A DNA stretch of 64,000 bases from Mucilaginibacter gossypii (GCF_900100945.1 NZ_FNCG01000021.1:46016-110015), one strand, 5' to 3'; shown: positions 33,461-41,992, numbered from the stretch's first letter. Numbers and translations: made by a program. Notes: generated by a model from the letters alone, not told the origin.

Positions 33461-33994
33461 CTAAAACATATTCTTCAACCCGTCAATAATGCTTTCAAAA
33501 AAGGTTGGGATACTTAATCCGTTGTGGTAGTTGAAATACAGGAAGATACAAAATATTACTACAGCAATAATGATGAACCGTTTAAACATATAGGCCAGTA
33601 ACACCAGTAAAAGAGGGATAGCTATCAGTAATACCCAGCTGATATGGAATGGACTTAGTTTACTGTCGTGCTTGTAAATGTAGTATAGTATGGCGTGTGT
33701 GCCGGAATCGTTCATGTGTTTGGCGTACAGGAAGGTTGAACGATCAAGCTTGTGGCGGTAAAAAGCAGTGCCTTTGTCAAACTTAAGTTCTTCGGTAAAA
33801 CCATTCATTACAAAGGTGAAAACGCCGTTTACATTTTCCTGTATTACGCCTGCCGTATCGGTTGCAACTACAGCTACCTCGTCAACCGCAAAGGGGTTTT
33901 CTTTAACTACAAAGTTGTTGATAGCGGTTTTATCGGCAAAAGCAAAGCTGTGTGCCGCTGTAATAAGGCAAAAAATAAGTAAAAGTTTTTTCAT
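33461..33994 (-). CDS. Hypothetical exported membrane protein
   Basis: A 177-residue protein. It has a signal peptide (MKKLLLIFCLITAAHSFAFA), a ~100-residue extracytoplasmic beta-rich part (VKENPFAVDEVAVVATDTAG and so on), and two closely spaced C-terminal transmembrane helices (SWVLLIAIPLLLVLLAYMF and IIIAVVIFCIFLYF). The last residues are amphipathic. I do not recognise a family. It stands downstream of the Omp85 gene in convergent orientation and is probably monocistronic. Confidence 0.7.
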   Translation of the reverse strand: MKKLLLIFCLITAAHSFAFADKTAINNFVVKENPFAVDEVAVVATDTAGVIQENVNGVFTFVMNGFTEELKFDKGTAFYRHKLDRSTFLYAKHMNDSGTHAILYYIYKHDSKLSPFHISWVLLIAIPLLLVLLAYMFKRFIIIAVVIFCIFLYFNYHNGLSIPTFFESIIDGLKNMF

Positions 33995-34060
33995 GGCTTG
34001 ATAGAGAGATTCTTTATCGATGCTGCAATTATCTGCAATAAAAATAGTGTTTTTTATGAG

Positions 34061-34558
34061 CTATCGGTTAAGGAAATAAATACTCATGTTAAGTATGCTG
34101 GCAAAGCTTACCCATAGTAAATAGGGCACAAGCAGCCACGAAGCAGTACGGCTAAATTTATTAAACCAGTTAATGTTTGCCACAATACTGAGCCACAGTA
34201 AAATGATTACAACCGCAGCTGCGGCTATTTGATGCATGCCAAAGAATACTATCGACCACGAAAAATTTAAAATAAGCTGAATAAAGTATATCGAACGGGC
34301 AATAATGTAAACCGGCTTACGGCTGCGGTGTTTCCATACAAGATAAGCGGCGGTCGCTATCATAATATAAATTGCAGTCCATACCGGTGCAAACAGCCAG
34401 GGTGGTGGGTTAAACGATGGCTTTTTGAGTGTGCTATACCAGCCGGCAATTTCGGGCCGGGTTACCAGTGAGGCAACAAAACCAATAAATAATACAATCA
34501 GCAAACTGATGAGGTATGGGAAAAATTGAAAACGTTTGGTAGATACAGCTACGGACAT
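34061..34558 (-). CDS. tspO: TspO/MBR family membrane protein
   Basis: A 165-residue protein with five transmembrane helices, the size and topology of TspO. The signature region WYSTLKKPSFNPPPWLFAPVWTA lies between helices 1 and 2. Aromatic-rich helices follow, with NFSWSIVFFG and a final LLVPYLLWVSFASILN. TspO proteins bind tetrapyrroles and affect porphyrin breakdown or stress responses. Physiological ligand here is unknown. Monocistronic. Confidence 0.92.
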   Translation of the reverse strand: MSVAVSTKRFQFFPYLISLLIVLFIGFVASLVTRPEIAGWYSTLKKPSFNPPPWLFAPVWTAIYIMIATAAYLVWKHRSRKPVYIIARSIYFIQLILNFSWSIVFFGMHQIAAAAVVIILLWLSIVANINWFNKFSRTASWLLVPYLLWVSFASILNMSIYFLNR

Positions 34559-34716
34559 AATATTATCTGAACCCTTAAAGGAAGCCTAAGTTTTACTGTG
34601 AATGAATAATCTTTAAAACTAAATAAAATAAACATTAATGCTCAATAAAGCAACTGTTTTGCAATAAATACACAAGGGGCAGGTAGTATTAACAGTTAAA
34701 TGTTAGTTTAGCCTGT

Positions 34717-35076
34717 ATGATAAAAGCCTACAGGTTATATACCGGTGATGACGGTCATTCACATATACAAAAAGGGATGGTTGATTTAGGGACACTTAAT
34801 GAAGCCCTTGCGCTTAGGTTTCAGGAATCGGAACCGCATGCATTTTATGATTACCATAATGCCCCTACAAATCAGTACGTGATAACCCTTACCGGTACGC
34901 TTGAATTTGAAACCTATCCCGGCGAAAAATTTATACTTGAGCCCGGCGAAATACTGATAGCGCAGGATACTACGGGAACTGCGCACAAATGGCGGTTGAT
35001 GGATGATGAGCCCTGGAAACGGGTGTATGTTACCTTTGATCCGGCAAAGCCGATAAATTTTGTGGCTGATAAATAA
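34717..35076 (+). CDS. Cupin-fold small protein
   Basis: A 119-residue cytoplasmic protein of predicted single-cupin fold: YDYHNAPTNQYVITLTGTLE, then YPGEKFILEPGEILIAQDTT and GTAHKWRLMDDEPW. The usual metal-binding His residues are only partly present (one His near the start of motif 1, one His in motif 2), so it may be non-enzymatic. Function unknown. It lies 120 bp before the SGNH hydrolase in the same direction. Confidence 0.75.
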   Translation: MIKAYRLYTGDDGHSHIQKGMVDLGTLNEALALRFQESEPHAFYDYHNAPTNQYVITLTGTLEFETYPGEKFILEPGEILIAQDTTGTAHKWRLMDDEPWKRVYVTFDPAKPINFVADK

Positions 35077-35167
35077 GAACCGTTGCTGCAGTAGTGATGC
35101 ACGTAATATTCCTTTTACAAATACTGATACAGAACCCAACAAAATTTTAATAGTTACACTAAATCAG

Positions 35168-35175
35168 TATTTTCG
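35168..35175 (+). promoter_or_regulatory. Putative -7 element of the SGNH hydrolase gene
   Basis: TATTTTCG, a TAnnTTCG variant of the Bacteroidota -7 element, lies 24 bp before the ATG at 35199. Confidence 0.35.
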
Positions 35176-35198
35176 ACAAATACCTTTATAATCCTCAA

Positions 35199-35972
35199 AT
35201 GAAAGATACCAAACAAAACTACCGTCGTCATTTTTTAAAAACCACTGCTGTAGGCACGCTTGCAGCTATGGGCATACCATCAATTGTTTCATCGGCTTTA
35301 GCTGCCGAAAAACCTGCAAAAAAGCTAACTTTTAACCAGGGCGATGTAGTGCTTTTTCAGGGCGACTCCATTACCGACTGGGGGCGTGACCATAGCAAAA
35401 CCGAACCGAATACTACCAGTGCTTTAGGTTCGGGCTATGCCTTGCTAACTGCTTCACAATTGCTGCTTAAACATGCTGATAAAGGTTTGAAGATTTACAA
35501 TAAAGGTATCAGCGGCAATAAAGTATATCAGCTTGCCGAGCGCTGGGATACCGATTGTCTTGCCCTTAAACCAAACATATTGAGCATTCACATAGGCGTG
35601 AATGACTTTTGGCATACCCTTACCGGTGGTTATAAAGGCACAATAGATACTTATATTACTGATTACCGCGCACTGCTCACACGTACCAAACAGGCCCTGC
35701 CCGATATTAAACTGGTGATTTGCGAACCCTTTGCCGAAAAAAATGTGAAGGCCGTTGATGATAAATGGTACCCAACGTTTGATTCGTTTCGCAAAGCTGC
35801 TAAGGATATCGCTGCTGAGTTCGACGCGGTATTTGTGCCTTACCAATCGGCATTTGATAAAGCCGAGCAAAGAGCACCGGCAACTTACTGGAACCTTGAT
35901 GGCGTACACCCCAGCGTAGCCGGCGAAGCCCTTATGGCACAAACATGGTTGAAAGCGGTTGGAGCTCTTTAG
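35199..35972 (+). CDS. Exported SGNH/GDSL hydrolase
   Basis: A 257-residue esterase with a twin-arginine-like signal (YRRHFLKTTAVGTLAAMG), so export as a folded protein is likely. The SGNH blocks are complete: block I LFQGDSITDWG, block II Gly in NKGISGN, block III IGVNDFW, and block V DGVHPSVAGE with the catalytic Asp/His. Relatives include rhamnogalacturonan acetylesterases and carbohydrate deacetylases. Substrate is inferred to be an acylated carbohydrate. It has no adjacent glycosidase. Confidence 0.9.
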   Translation: MKDTKQNYRRHFLKTTAVGTLAAMGIPSIVSSALAAEKPAKKLTFNQGDVVLFQGDSITDWGRDHSKTEPNTTSALGSGYALLTASQLLLKHADKGLKIYNKGISGNKVYQLAERWDTDCLALKPNILSIHIGVNDFWHTLTGGYKGTIDTYITDYRALLTRTKQALPDIKLVICEPFAEKNVKAVDDKWYPTFDSFRKAAKDIAAEFDAVFVPYQSAFDKAEQRAPATYWNLDGVHPSVAGEALMAQTWLKAVGAL

Positions 35973-35973
35973 A

Positions 35974-36190
35974 AGGTAAAAGGATAAAGGTGAAAGGCAA
36001 AAGGTAGCTGCGGCTTTGCAAATAAAAGGTGAAGGGGTAAAGGCTAAAGGTGAAAGGTAGCTTCAGCTTTGCAAATAAAAGGTAAAAGGCTAAAGGTAGC
36101 TACAACTTTGCATACGGCTTGGTGTATCTTTGGCCTTTTTATTTGTCTGTCGCTTTTTAAAGACCTTTCGCCTTTAGCCTTTCACCTCAA
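35974..36190. repeat. Purine-rich AAAGG repeat array, copies 2-4
   Basis: Three successive variants of a unit consisting of AAAGG repeats, GTAGCTNNNNCTTTGCA and AATAAAAGG occur between 35974 and 36110. They are followed by a CCTTT-type complementary run (36164-36187). The first unit is nearly identical to 33321-33358. The right end supplies the DNA just upstream of the ABC-F promoter. Confidence 0.65.
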
Positions 36191-36197
36191 AAAAGCG

Positions 36198-36205
36198 TAT
36201 CTTTG
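36198..36205 (+). promoter_or_regulatory. -7 promoter element of the ABC-F gene
   Basis: TATCTTTG matches TAnnTTTG and lies 7 bp before the ATG at 36213, predicting a leaderless or near-leaderless mRNA. A TTTAG at 36173 is the best -33 candidate and falls in the flanking repeat. A second TATCTTTG is at 36125-36132. Confidence 0.5.
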
Positions 36206-36212
36206 CGCGTAA

Positions 36213-38135
36213 ATGATTGCTATAAATAACCTTACGTTCGAGATTGGTGCGCGGGCCTTATATGATGAAGCCAACTGGCATATTAAACCCGGTGAAAAAA
36301 TTGGTTTAATTGGTGCCAACGGTACTGGTAAAACTACCCTTTTAAAAATTATTGTAGGCGACTATAAGCCTACCTCCGGAACTGTTTCAATGGCTAAGGA
36401 CCTTACCATGGGTTACCTTAACCAGGATCTACTTTCTTATTCATCTGATAAAAATATCGTACACGTGGCCATGGAAGCCTTTGAGCGCCAAAACCAGCTG
36501 CACGATGAGATCGAGAACCTGCTCAAAAAGCTGGAAACGGATTATAGCGAAGAACTATTAAATAAACTGAGCGACAAGCAGCACGAGTTTGAATTGCTCG
36601 ATGGTTATAATATCGAATATAAAGCCCATGAGATTTTAGCCGGCTTGGGTTTTAGCGACGAGGATTGCAAACGCAAGCTGAGTACCTTTTCGGGCGGTTG
36701 GCGCATGCGTGTAATGCTGGCCAAGATCCTGTTACAAGCACCTGATATCCTGCTGCTGGATGAGCCTACCAACCACCTTGACTTACCGTCTATCCAATGG
36801 CTGGAGGATTACCTGAAATCATTCCCCGGTGCTATCATCATCGTATCGCACGACAGGTGGTTCCTGGATAAAGTGATCAATCGTACGGTTGAATCGAGGA
36901 AGGGCAAGTTGACCGTTTACGCAGGTAATTATTCTTTCTATCTCGAAGAAAAAGCCCTGCGTGAAGAAATTCAGCGTGGCGAGTTTAAAAATCAGCAATC
37001 AAAAATTAAACAGGAAGAGCGTTTGATCGAGCGTTTCCGTGCCAAAGCTTCTAAGGCTAAAATGGCGCAGTCCCGCATCAAAATGCTGGATAAAATGGAG
37101 CGTATTGACGATGTGGATGACGATAATCCATCCGTTAACTTCGCTTTCCGTTTCAGCAAACAGTCGGGTAGGCACGTGATCACTTTAGAGGATATCACCA
37201 AAAAATACCCTGCTATCGATATTCTTGACCACGCCGAAGCTGTAATTGAAAAAGGTGATAAAATTGCACTCATCGGTGCCAACGGTAAAGGTAAATCAAC
37301 CCTGTTGCGCATTATTGCATCTGCCGATAAAGATTACACTGGTACGGTAACCACCGGCCATAACGTAACTACTACGTTTTTTGCCCAGCACCAGCTGGAA
37401 TCTTTACACCTCGAAAATCAGATATTGCAGGAACTGCAATCATTTGCACCTAAGCATACAGATACCGAGCTGCGTACCATTTTAGGTTCGTTTTTGTTTA
37501 CCGGGGATGATGTGTTCAAGAAGATCAAGGTATTATCGGGTGGTGAAAAATCACGTGTAGCATTGGCTAAGGCGCTTACCGCTGATGCTAATTTCCTGGT
37601 ACTGGATGAGCCTACCAACCACCTGGATATGCAGTCGGTTAATATCCTGATCCAGGCGCTTGACCAGTACGAGGGTACTTTCATTGTGGTATCGCACGAC
37701 AGGTATTTCCTTGATAACGTAGCCAACAAGATCTGGTTTATAGAAGATCAAAAGATTAAAATTTATCCGGGTACTTATGCCGAATTTGACGAATGGTATG
37801 CCAAACGTAAACTGGAACCCAAAGCAGCTGCACCTGCACCTCAACCCAAAAAAGAAGAGAAAAAGCCCGAGCCCGTTAAACAGCCGCAAGGCGAAAATAA
37901 GCATCAGCAATTAAAGAAACTGAACCAGGACCTGGCCAAAATGGAGCAGCAGATCGCCGACCTCGAAAAAGAGGTAAAGCACTTTGAAACCCAGCTGGCC
38001 GACGAAAAAATATACAGCGATAACGGCAAACTAAAACAAACCAATGCTGCCTATAGCGCTAAACAAACCGAGCTGAAACAAATGCAGGACAAGTGGGAAG
38101 CCCTGGCCGAGCAGATTTTGGAGTTGGAATCGTAA
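36213..38135 (+). CDS. ABC-F family ATPase (Uup-like)
   Basis: A soluble protein of 640 residues with two ABC cassettes. Walker A motifs are GANGTGKTT and GANGKGKST; Walker B regions read LLLDEPTNHLDL and LVLDEPTNHLDM. The signature motifs are FSGGWRMR and LSGGEKSR, joined by the interdomain linker rich in Lys/Arg/Glu helices (KIKQEERLIERFRAKASK). A C-terminal charged coiled coil (after a Lys/Pro/Glu-rich spacer near 545-570) is typical of Uup. ABC-F proteins act on the ribosome E site to relieve stalling; Uup relatives also bind DNA/ribosomes. No transmembrane domains. Antibiotic-resistance function is not suggested. Confidence 0.93.
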   Translation: MIAINNLTFEIGARALYDEANWHIKPGEKIGLIGANGTGKTTLLKIIVGDYKPTSGTVSMAKDLTMGYLNQDLLSYSSDKNIVHVAMEAFERQNQLHDEIENLLKKLETDYSEELLNKLSDKQHEFELLDGYNIEYKAHEILAGLGFSDEDCKRKLSTFSGGWRMRVMLAKILLQAPDILLLDEPTNHLDLPSIQWLEDYLKSFPGAIIIVSHDRWFLDKVINRTVESRKGKLTVYAGNYSFYLEEKALREEIQRGEFKNQQSKIKQEERLIERFRAKASKAKMAQSRIKMLDKMERIDDVDDDNPSVNFAFRFSKQSGRHVITLEDITKKYPAIDILDHAEAVIEKGDKIALIGANGKGKSTLLRIIASADKDYTGTVTTGHNVTTTFFAQHQLESLHLENQILQELQSFAPKHTDTELRTILGSFLFTGDDVFKKIKVLSGGEKSRVALAKALTADANFLVLDEPTNHLDMQSVNILIQALDQYEGTFIVVSHDRYFLDNVANKIWFIEDQKIKIYPGTYAEFDEWYAKRKLEPKAAAPAPQPKKEEKKPEPVKQPQGENKHQQLKKLNQDLAKMEQQIADLEKEVKHFETQLADEKIYSDNGKLKQTNAAYSAKQTELKQMQDKWEALAEQILELES

Positions 38136-38139
38136 GCCC

Positions 38140-38170
38140 CACCCAAACCCTCCCCTAAAGGGAGAGGGCT
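38140..38170. repeat. Dispersed intergenic hairpin (CTCCC / GGGAG type), copy 3
   Basis: CCCTCCCCTAAAGGGAGAGGG after CCACCCAAA resembles the inverse of the copy at 21045-21112. It is directly after the ABC-F stop and upstream of the stronger terminator. Confidence 0.5.
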
Positions 38171-38201
38171 TTGATAAGCGTAGAGTAAAGTATCGTGAAT
38201 G

Positions 38202-38236
38202 AAAGCCGCTATTGCATTATGATAGTGGCTTTTTTA
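38202..38236 (+). terminator. Intrinsic terminator of the ABC-F gene
   Basis: AAAGCCGCTAT (38202-38212) pairs with ATAGTGGCTTT (38222-38232), 11 bp with one G-U, followed by more T. Confidence 0.75.
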
Positions 38237-38262
38237 TATTCGTGTTAAACCTAAATTAGTAC

Positions 38263-38697
38263 ATGGACAATCAATATCGTGGGCTTACCATCGCTGTATT
38301 AATATCCAGTTGTTTTATTTTAATTGGTGCCGGGCATAGCGTCGGGCCAATAATATTGTTTGAAGTAATGTTTCCTTTTGCAAGTGAAAACAAATTGTCG
38401 TTTAGCTTATCAAATAATTACGATAATTCAATTTTAGCATCCGCATTAATTCTTTTGACAGGACAGCTTTTGTTATTTATTGCGACTCACAAAGAGCACA
38501 TAATTACCCGGCTTATAGCGCTTTTTGTTATGTGGATAGCGCTGCTTTTTCTGACGCATAATATTTTCAATGGCGATAGCCTTTCAGAGTTTAGCCTGGG
38601 TTCAGCTACGCCCTTCTTAATATTATCAATCACATTGTTTAGTTTTGACGTTAAACAATATTTGCAGCGGGATAAAATAGATATTGAACCGGAATGA
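38263..38697 (+). CDS. Hypothetical four-helix membrane protein
   Basis: A 144-residue integral membrane protein. Four hydrophobic segments are visible (GLTIAVLISSCFILIGAG, ASALILLTGQLLLFIA, LIALFVMWIALLFLTH, FLILSITLFSFDV) and the C-terminus is charged. I do not recognise the family. Its stop overlaps the start of the T9SS plug gene by 4 bp, so the two are translationally coupled and may act in the same envelope process. Confidence 0.7.
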   Translation: MDNQYRGLTIAVLISSCFILIGAGHSVGPIILFEVMFPFASENKLSFSLSNNYDNSILASALILLTGQLLLFIATHKEHIITRLIALFVMWIALLFLTHNIFNGDSLSEFSLGSATPFLILSITLFSFDVKQYLQRDKIDIEPE

Positions 38698-39956
38698 AAT
38701 TGACAAAGATATTTTTAGGCATGGTGATCTTTACCTTGCTTATACAACAAACCTTCGCTCAATCACCCTATAACAACAACGTTTACTCTTCAGCCATAAA
38801 AAGCGTTGAGTTTTATAATACCGCGAAGCAGGGCTCTTTCCCGGTTATTAATTTGGGGACCGATGAAAGGGTGCTGCTAACTTTCGATGACCTGCGCGGG
38901 GGCAGCCGTAATTACTATTATACCATTGAGCATTGCGATGCCAACTGGAACTCGTCAAACCTTTCATCTGCCGAGTACCTGCAAAGCTTTACTGATGACC
39001 GGTTGTATAACTACAGCTATTCAACCGGTACTATGCAAAAATATACCCATTATGAAATTTCGCTGCCCAACAATAACATCGCTCCCAAAATATCGGGCAA
39101 TTATGTGCTGAAGGTTTATGAAGATGGCGATCAAAACAAAATGGTGCTTACCCGCAGGTTGTATGTGTTGGGCAAAAGGATATCTATCGCAGCTGATATG
39201 GTAGCATCGCCCAATAATGCCACACGGCAAACCAATCAGAAGATCAACTTTACGGTTGATTATTCGGGGCTTGTTGTGCAGAACCCGGCTTATGCTTTGC
39301 GTACTTTTATTATGCAAAACGCCCGTACTGAAACTACAGTGCTTAACGGGCAGCCAACCTATATCCGTGGTTCGCAGTTAATTTATAACGATGTAAGCAT
39401 TAATGATTTTCCTGGCCGTAATGAGTTCAGGCTGTTTGATACGCGTACGCTCAAGCTTAATTCGCAAAGGGTAGCCAAAATTTATAAGGATTCTACCAAC
39501 GTTGTTGTACTGCTTGGCGACCCGGTGCGCGACAAGCCCAACTACATTTTTCAATACGATAACGACGGCAAGTTTTACATCCTGAATAACGACGGTACCA
39601 CGCCAGCCACCGATGCTGACTATGCTCATGTATACTTCACGTTATCAACCAATAAAAATCCTAACGACGGAGCGCCATATGTGGTAGGCCAGTTCAACAA
39701 CTACCGCCTTGATGATAGTAACAAATTGCACCCGCTTGATAACGGGAGATACACCGTAAACATGTTGCTAAAACAAGGCGTTTATGACTATGAATACGTT
39801 TGGGTGGATGCCAAAACCGGCAAAGCAGATGATATCCCTTTTGAAGGCAGTCACTTTGAAACCGAAAACGAATACCAGGTGCTTACCTATTATCGCCCCC
39901 CCGCAGCCCGTTGGGATGAACTGGTGGGTTTCAGGGAATTGGTGACAAAAAGATAA
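38694..39956 (+). CDS. Type IX secretion system plug-like protein (DUF5103)
   Basis: A 420-residue exported protein (signal MKLTKIFLGMVIFTLLIQQTFA). The early region IKSVEFYNTAKQGSFPVINL and YYYTIEHCDANWNSSNLSSA matches the DUF5103 / T9SS plug N-terminal domain. A second beta-sandwich domain follows, ending in the conserved YRPPAARWDELVGFRE. The family was named for the plug that seals the SprA translocon of the T9SS when idle; that role is taken from the family, not shown here. It is coupled to the membrane protein upstream. Confidence 0.85.
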   Translation: MKLTKIFLGMVIFTLLIQQTFAQSPYNNNVYSSAIKSVEFYNTAKQGSFPVINLGTDERVLLTFDDLRGGSRNYYYTIEHCDANWNSSNLSSAEYLQSFTDDRLYNYSYSTGTMQKYTHYEISLPNNNIAPKISGNYVLKVYEDGDQNKMVLTRRLYVLGKRISIAADMVASPNNATRQTNQKINFTVDYSGLVVQNPAYALRTFIMQNARTETTVLNGQPTYIRGSQLIYNDVSINDFPGRNEFRLFDTRTLKLNSQRVAKIYKDSTNVVVLLGDPVRDKPNYIFQYDNDGKFYILNNDGTTPATDADYAHVYFTLSTNKNPNDGAPYVVGQFNNYRLDDSNKLHPLDNGRYTVNMLLKQGVYDYEYVWVDAKTGKADDIPFEGSHFETENEYQVLTYYRPPAARWDELVGFRELVTKR

Positions 39957-40135
39957 TGGCCTCACCTAAATTCTCTACGAAGGAGCGGACTTTAAAAAAC
40001 AAACTTAACAGCGTTTGCGAATTAAAAGCTTCCGCTTAGGAGAAGGCTGTCTCATCCTAAAAAAAGTTTAGAGTTTAACTGCTAAATCCTGTTATACGTT
40101 TACAATAAAAAAGTCACGAGTACGCCACGCTTTCG
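39957..40135. other. Intergenic DNA with possible dispersed repeat remnant
   Basis: No gene is supported. The text around 40030-40135 translates in several frames to broken peptides (e.g. SHEYATLSSALHTRAS), suggesting the edge of a repeated or decayed element that continues into 40136-40339. Confidence 0.35.
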
Positions 40136-40339
40136 TCAGCGCTGCATACTCGCGCCAGTGGGGGTTTCTGCAAAATGCAGAAATTCTGGAAGCGCGTCTA
40201 TCGACATTAGCTCGGACAATCTTGGATAATACCTCTTTGTAACCGCTTTATTTAAAGTAGGCATAACTGTATTTTTAGTATTATTTATCAAACGTTGAAC
40301 CTCCCCGCATTCAAATAAATGATGCGATACGATCACCAC
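40136..40339 (-). pseudogene. Short frame behind the toxin/immunity-like unit, possible gene remnant
   Basis: A 67-codon frame starting GTG two bases after the stop of the preceding gene. It contains CGEVQRLINNTKNTVMPTLN and RYYPRLSELMSIDALPEFL. It could be the third gene of the unit, but the 3' half matches neither a family I know nor a complete domain, and the flanking DNA looks like a dispersed repeat. I rate a remnant or spurious frame as more likely than a functional protein. Confidence 0.25.
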
Positions 40340-40341
40340 TT

Positions 40342-40986
40342 CTAAATCGGCAACAGTTGATCAGAATGATAATAAGTTTGAGTATCCCATGAGAATAAAG
40401 GAGCTATAAGAGGATGATTTAAAATATTTTCCTCTTCCGTTATATAATATATTTCATTATCGAAATCGGGCAAATTAACCGATACCGTAATTTCATCTGG
40501 CTCACTAAGACCATAAGTAAACTCAAGTGTACCGTAGTTAAGGACCCTATCTGTATAGGCAAAACTTCCAAAGTTTGTTAAATAAAAATATTTAACCGTG
40601 TATAGGACCTGATGTGTTGCAGCATCAACATGTTCCTCAGCAATAATTCGACCTTGGTTATCCCAGACCTTTCGCCCTTCTTCTAACTTTTCTGTTTTTT
40701 CATAGAGCCCCCAGTTCATGACAGTATAATTTCCCACTTGTTGCTTATTGGTGAAGAACGTTCCAGACCTCCATAGTGACTGGTATTCCGCAAGCACGCT
40801 CTGTAGATTTTCCCCCTCCGACAAATAATACTCTCCGGTGCTTAACTCTCCGTTCTCATATATGTCAATTTTTTGTAAAACATCGTCGACATAATGTTCA
40901 GAACTGTAATCACCTTGTAAAAGGTTAGCCTGTTGAGCGGATACTTCTACGCCCAATGAATTTTTATATTTTATTTCAATTGCCAT
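40342..40986 (-). CDS. Acidic hypothetical protein, candidate immunity protein
   Basis: A 214-residue soluble protein from the ATG at 40986; the upstream in-frame start at 41031 would overlap the preceding gene. It is strongly acidic with beta-rich repeats of the type KIDIYENGELSTGEYYLSEG and VWDNQGRIIAEEHV, similar in style to MORN/YwqK-like and immunity proteins. No known family is recognised. It starts 4 bp after the stop of the larger gene at 40991-41992 and is co-directional, so coupled expression is likely. The toxin/immunity reading rests on order, charge and the putative nucleotidyltransferase motif of its partner. Confidence 0.6.
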   Translation of the reverse strand: MAIEIKYKNSLGVEVSAQQANLLQGDYSSEHYVDDVLQKIDIYENGELSTGEYYLSEGENLQSVLAEYQSLWRSGTFFTNKQQVGNYTVMNWGLYEKTEKLEEGRKVWDNQGRIIAEEHVDAATHQVLYTVKYFYLTNFGSFAYTDRVLNYGTLEFTYGLSEPDEITVSVNLPDFDNEIYYITEEENILNHPLIAPLFSWDTQTYYHSDQLLPI

Positions 40987-40990
40987 AACA

Positions 40991-41992
40991 TTATTTGTAT
41001 TTGAAAGGAATGAGAGGTTCCAATGCACCAATCGTTCCCGATTTGAAAATTTTAAAACCTATTTTTTTCGAAGATGCAACACCTGTAAGATGGGTGAAGC
41101 CTGCATTTTGAATCATGGAAAGAGCATCCGTGTCATCAACTTTAAAATACTTAAGAAAACTATTTCCAATCTCGTTATTCTTTTCAGTATACTTTATCGT
41201 AGTTTTAATTTTATCTTTCAGTCTCCCAGTGGCTTTTACCTTGCATTTATCCAGTTCTCTAATAAATGCGTCAAAGTTCTCGCTGTCCATTATTATGGCG
41301 AACTCCACATCCCCCGGAGCCGGTAATTCGGTATAATCATTCGGATCGACCCCTTCAGGAAAAGGATCCGTAGGATAACGCTTCCAGACAGCGGAGCCCT
41401 GCATATAAAATTCATACTCAATCGATCGAAAATCACCGCCAAGCTTTTCTCCCATTTGTGCTAATGCTTTATTAAAGTTATCCTTTACATCAGTACAGAA
41501 ATCCTGATAGTTCTCCATAGGGGCGAAACCAGCTACATACTTCCTTACTTTGGTAACATTAATGTAATATTTTACCCGCAATATAAATTCTTCAGATTCA
41601 ATCAGCTTTCTATTTCGATAACTGATATGTATCAGACCCGCTATTTCACTTGCAGGCGTCGAGCTATCATAAGCCATTTGCATAACTTCCGCCAACACTT
41701 CAGGATTATGACGAGGCATTCCCAGTAAACCTACTGAGGAGAATGTATTGGGCTTCTCTAAACTTAATAAGCGTTCCAATTCTGAGTTGACTTTTTTCTT
41801 ATAGTTATCGAAATGTTCGGCAATTTCGATACCAGCCAGCTTTAAGATTGATTCGCGCGCCTCTACCCCCCGCGAGTCTGTAGCGAATTCAGGTGGCCAT
41901 GTCTCTCCAATTTCATTTACGAGATTTTTCGCGCTGATTTTTAATAAATTACCGGCAAGCACGCTCCCACTAGCGGATAGAAAATCTGACAA
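40991..41992 (-). CDS. Hypothetical protein with nucleotidyltransferase-like motif, candidate toxin
   Basis: A 333-codon frame starting at TTG (41992). An in-frame TAG at 42004-42002 rules out extension. There is no early ATG, so the true N-terminus may be lost. The N-terminal 150 residues are helical. The middle reads FYMQGSAVWKRYP followed, after an insert, by LPAPGDVEFAIIMD. The GS and D-x-E pair are the arrangement of Pol-beta-type nucleotidyltransferases, though the spacing (27 residues) is longer than usual. The C-terminus is basic. No signal peptide. It begins about 50 bp behind the gap-operon terminator with no visible promoter. Function is unproven. Confidence 0.6.
   Translation of the reverse strand: MSDFLSASGSVLAGNLLKISAKNLVNEIGETWPPEFATDSRGVEARESILKLAGIEIAEHFDNYKKKVNSELERLLSLEKPNTFSSVGLLGMPRHNPEVLAEVMQMAYDSSTPASEIAGLIHISYRNRKLIESEEFILRVKYYINVTKVRKYVAGFAPMENYQDFCTDVKDNFNKALAQMGEKLGGDFRSIEYEFYMQGSAVWKRYPTDPFPEGVDPNDYTELPAPGDVEFAIIMDSENFDAFIRELDKCKVKATGRLKDKIKTTIKYTEKNNEIGNSFLKYFKVDDTDALSMIQNAGFTHLTGVASSKKIGFKIFKSGTIGALEPLIPFKYK

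Noticed and set aside
33321..36190. CRISPR array
   Set aside because: The repeated units are variable purine tracts without constant-length spacers, and no cas gene is near.
36213..38135. ABC transporter subunit or antibiotic-resistance ABC-F
   Set aside because: There are no membrane segments or adjacent permease, and the C-terminal coiled coil and linker fit the Uup-like housekeeping group; resistance cannot be claimed from sequence alone.
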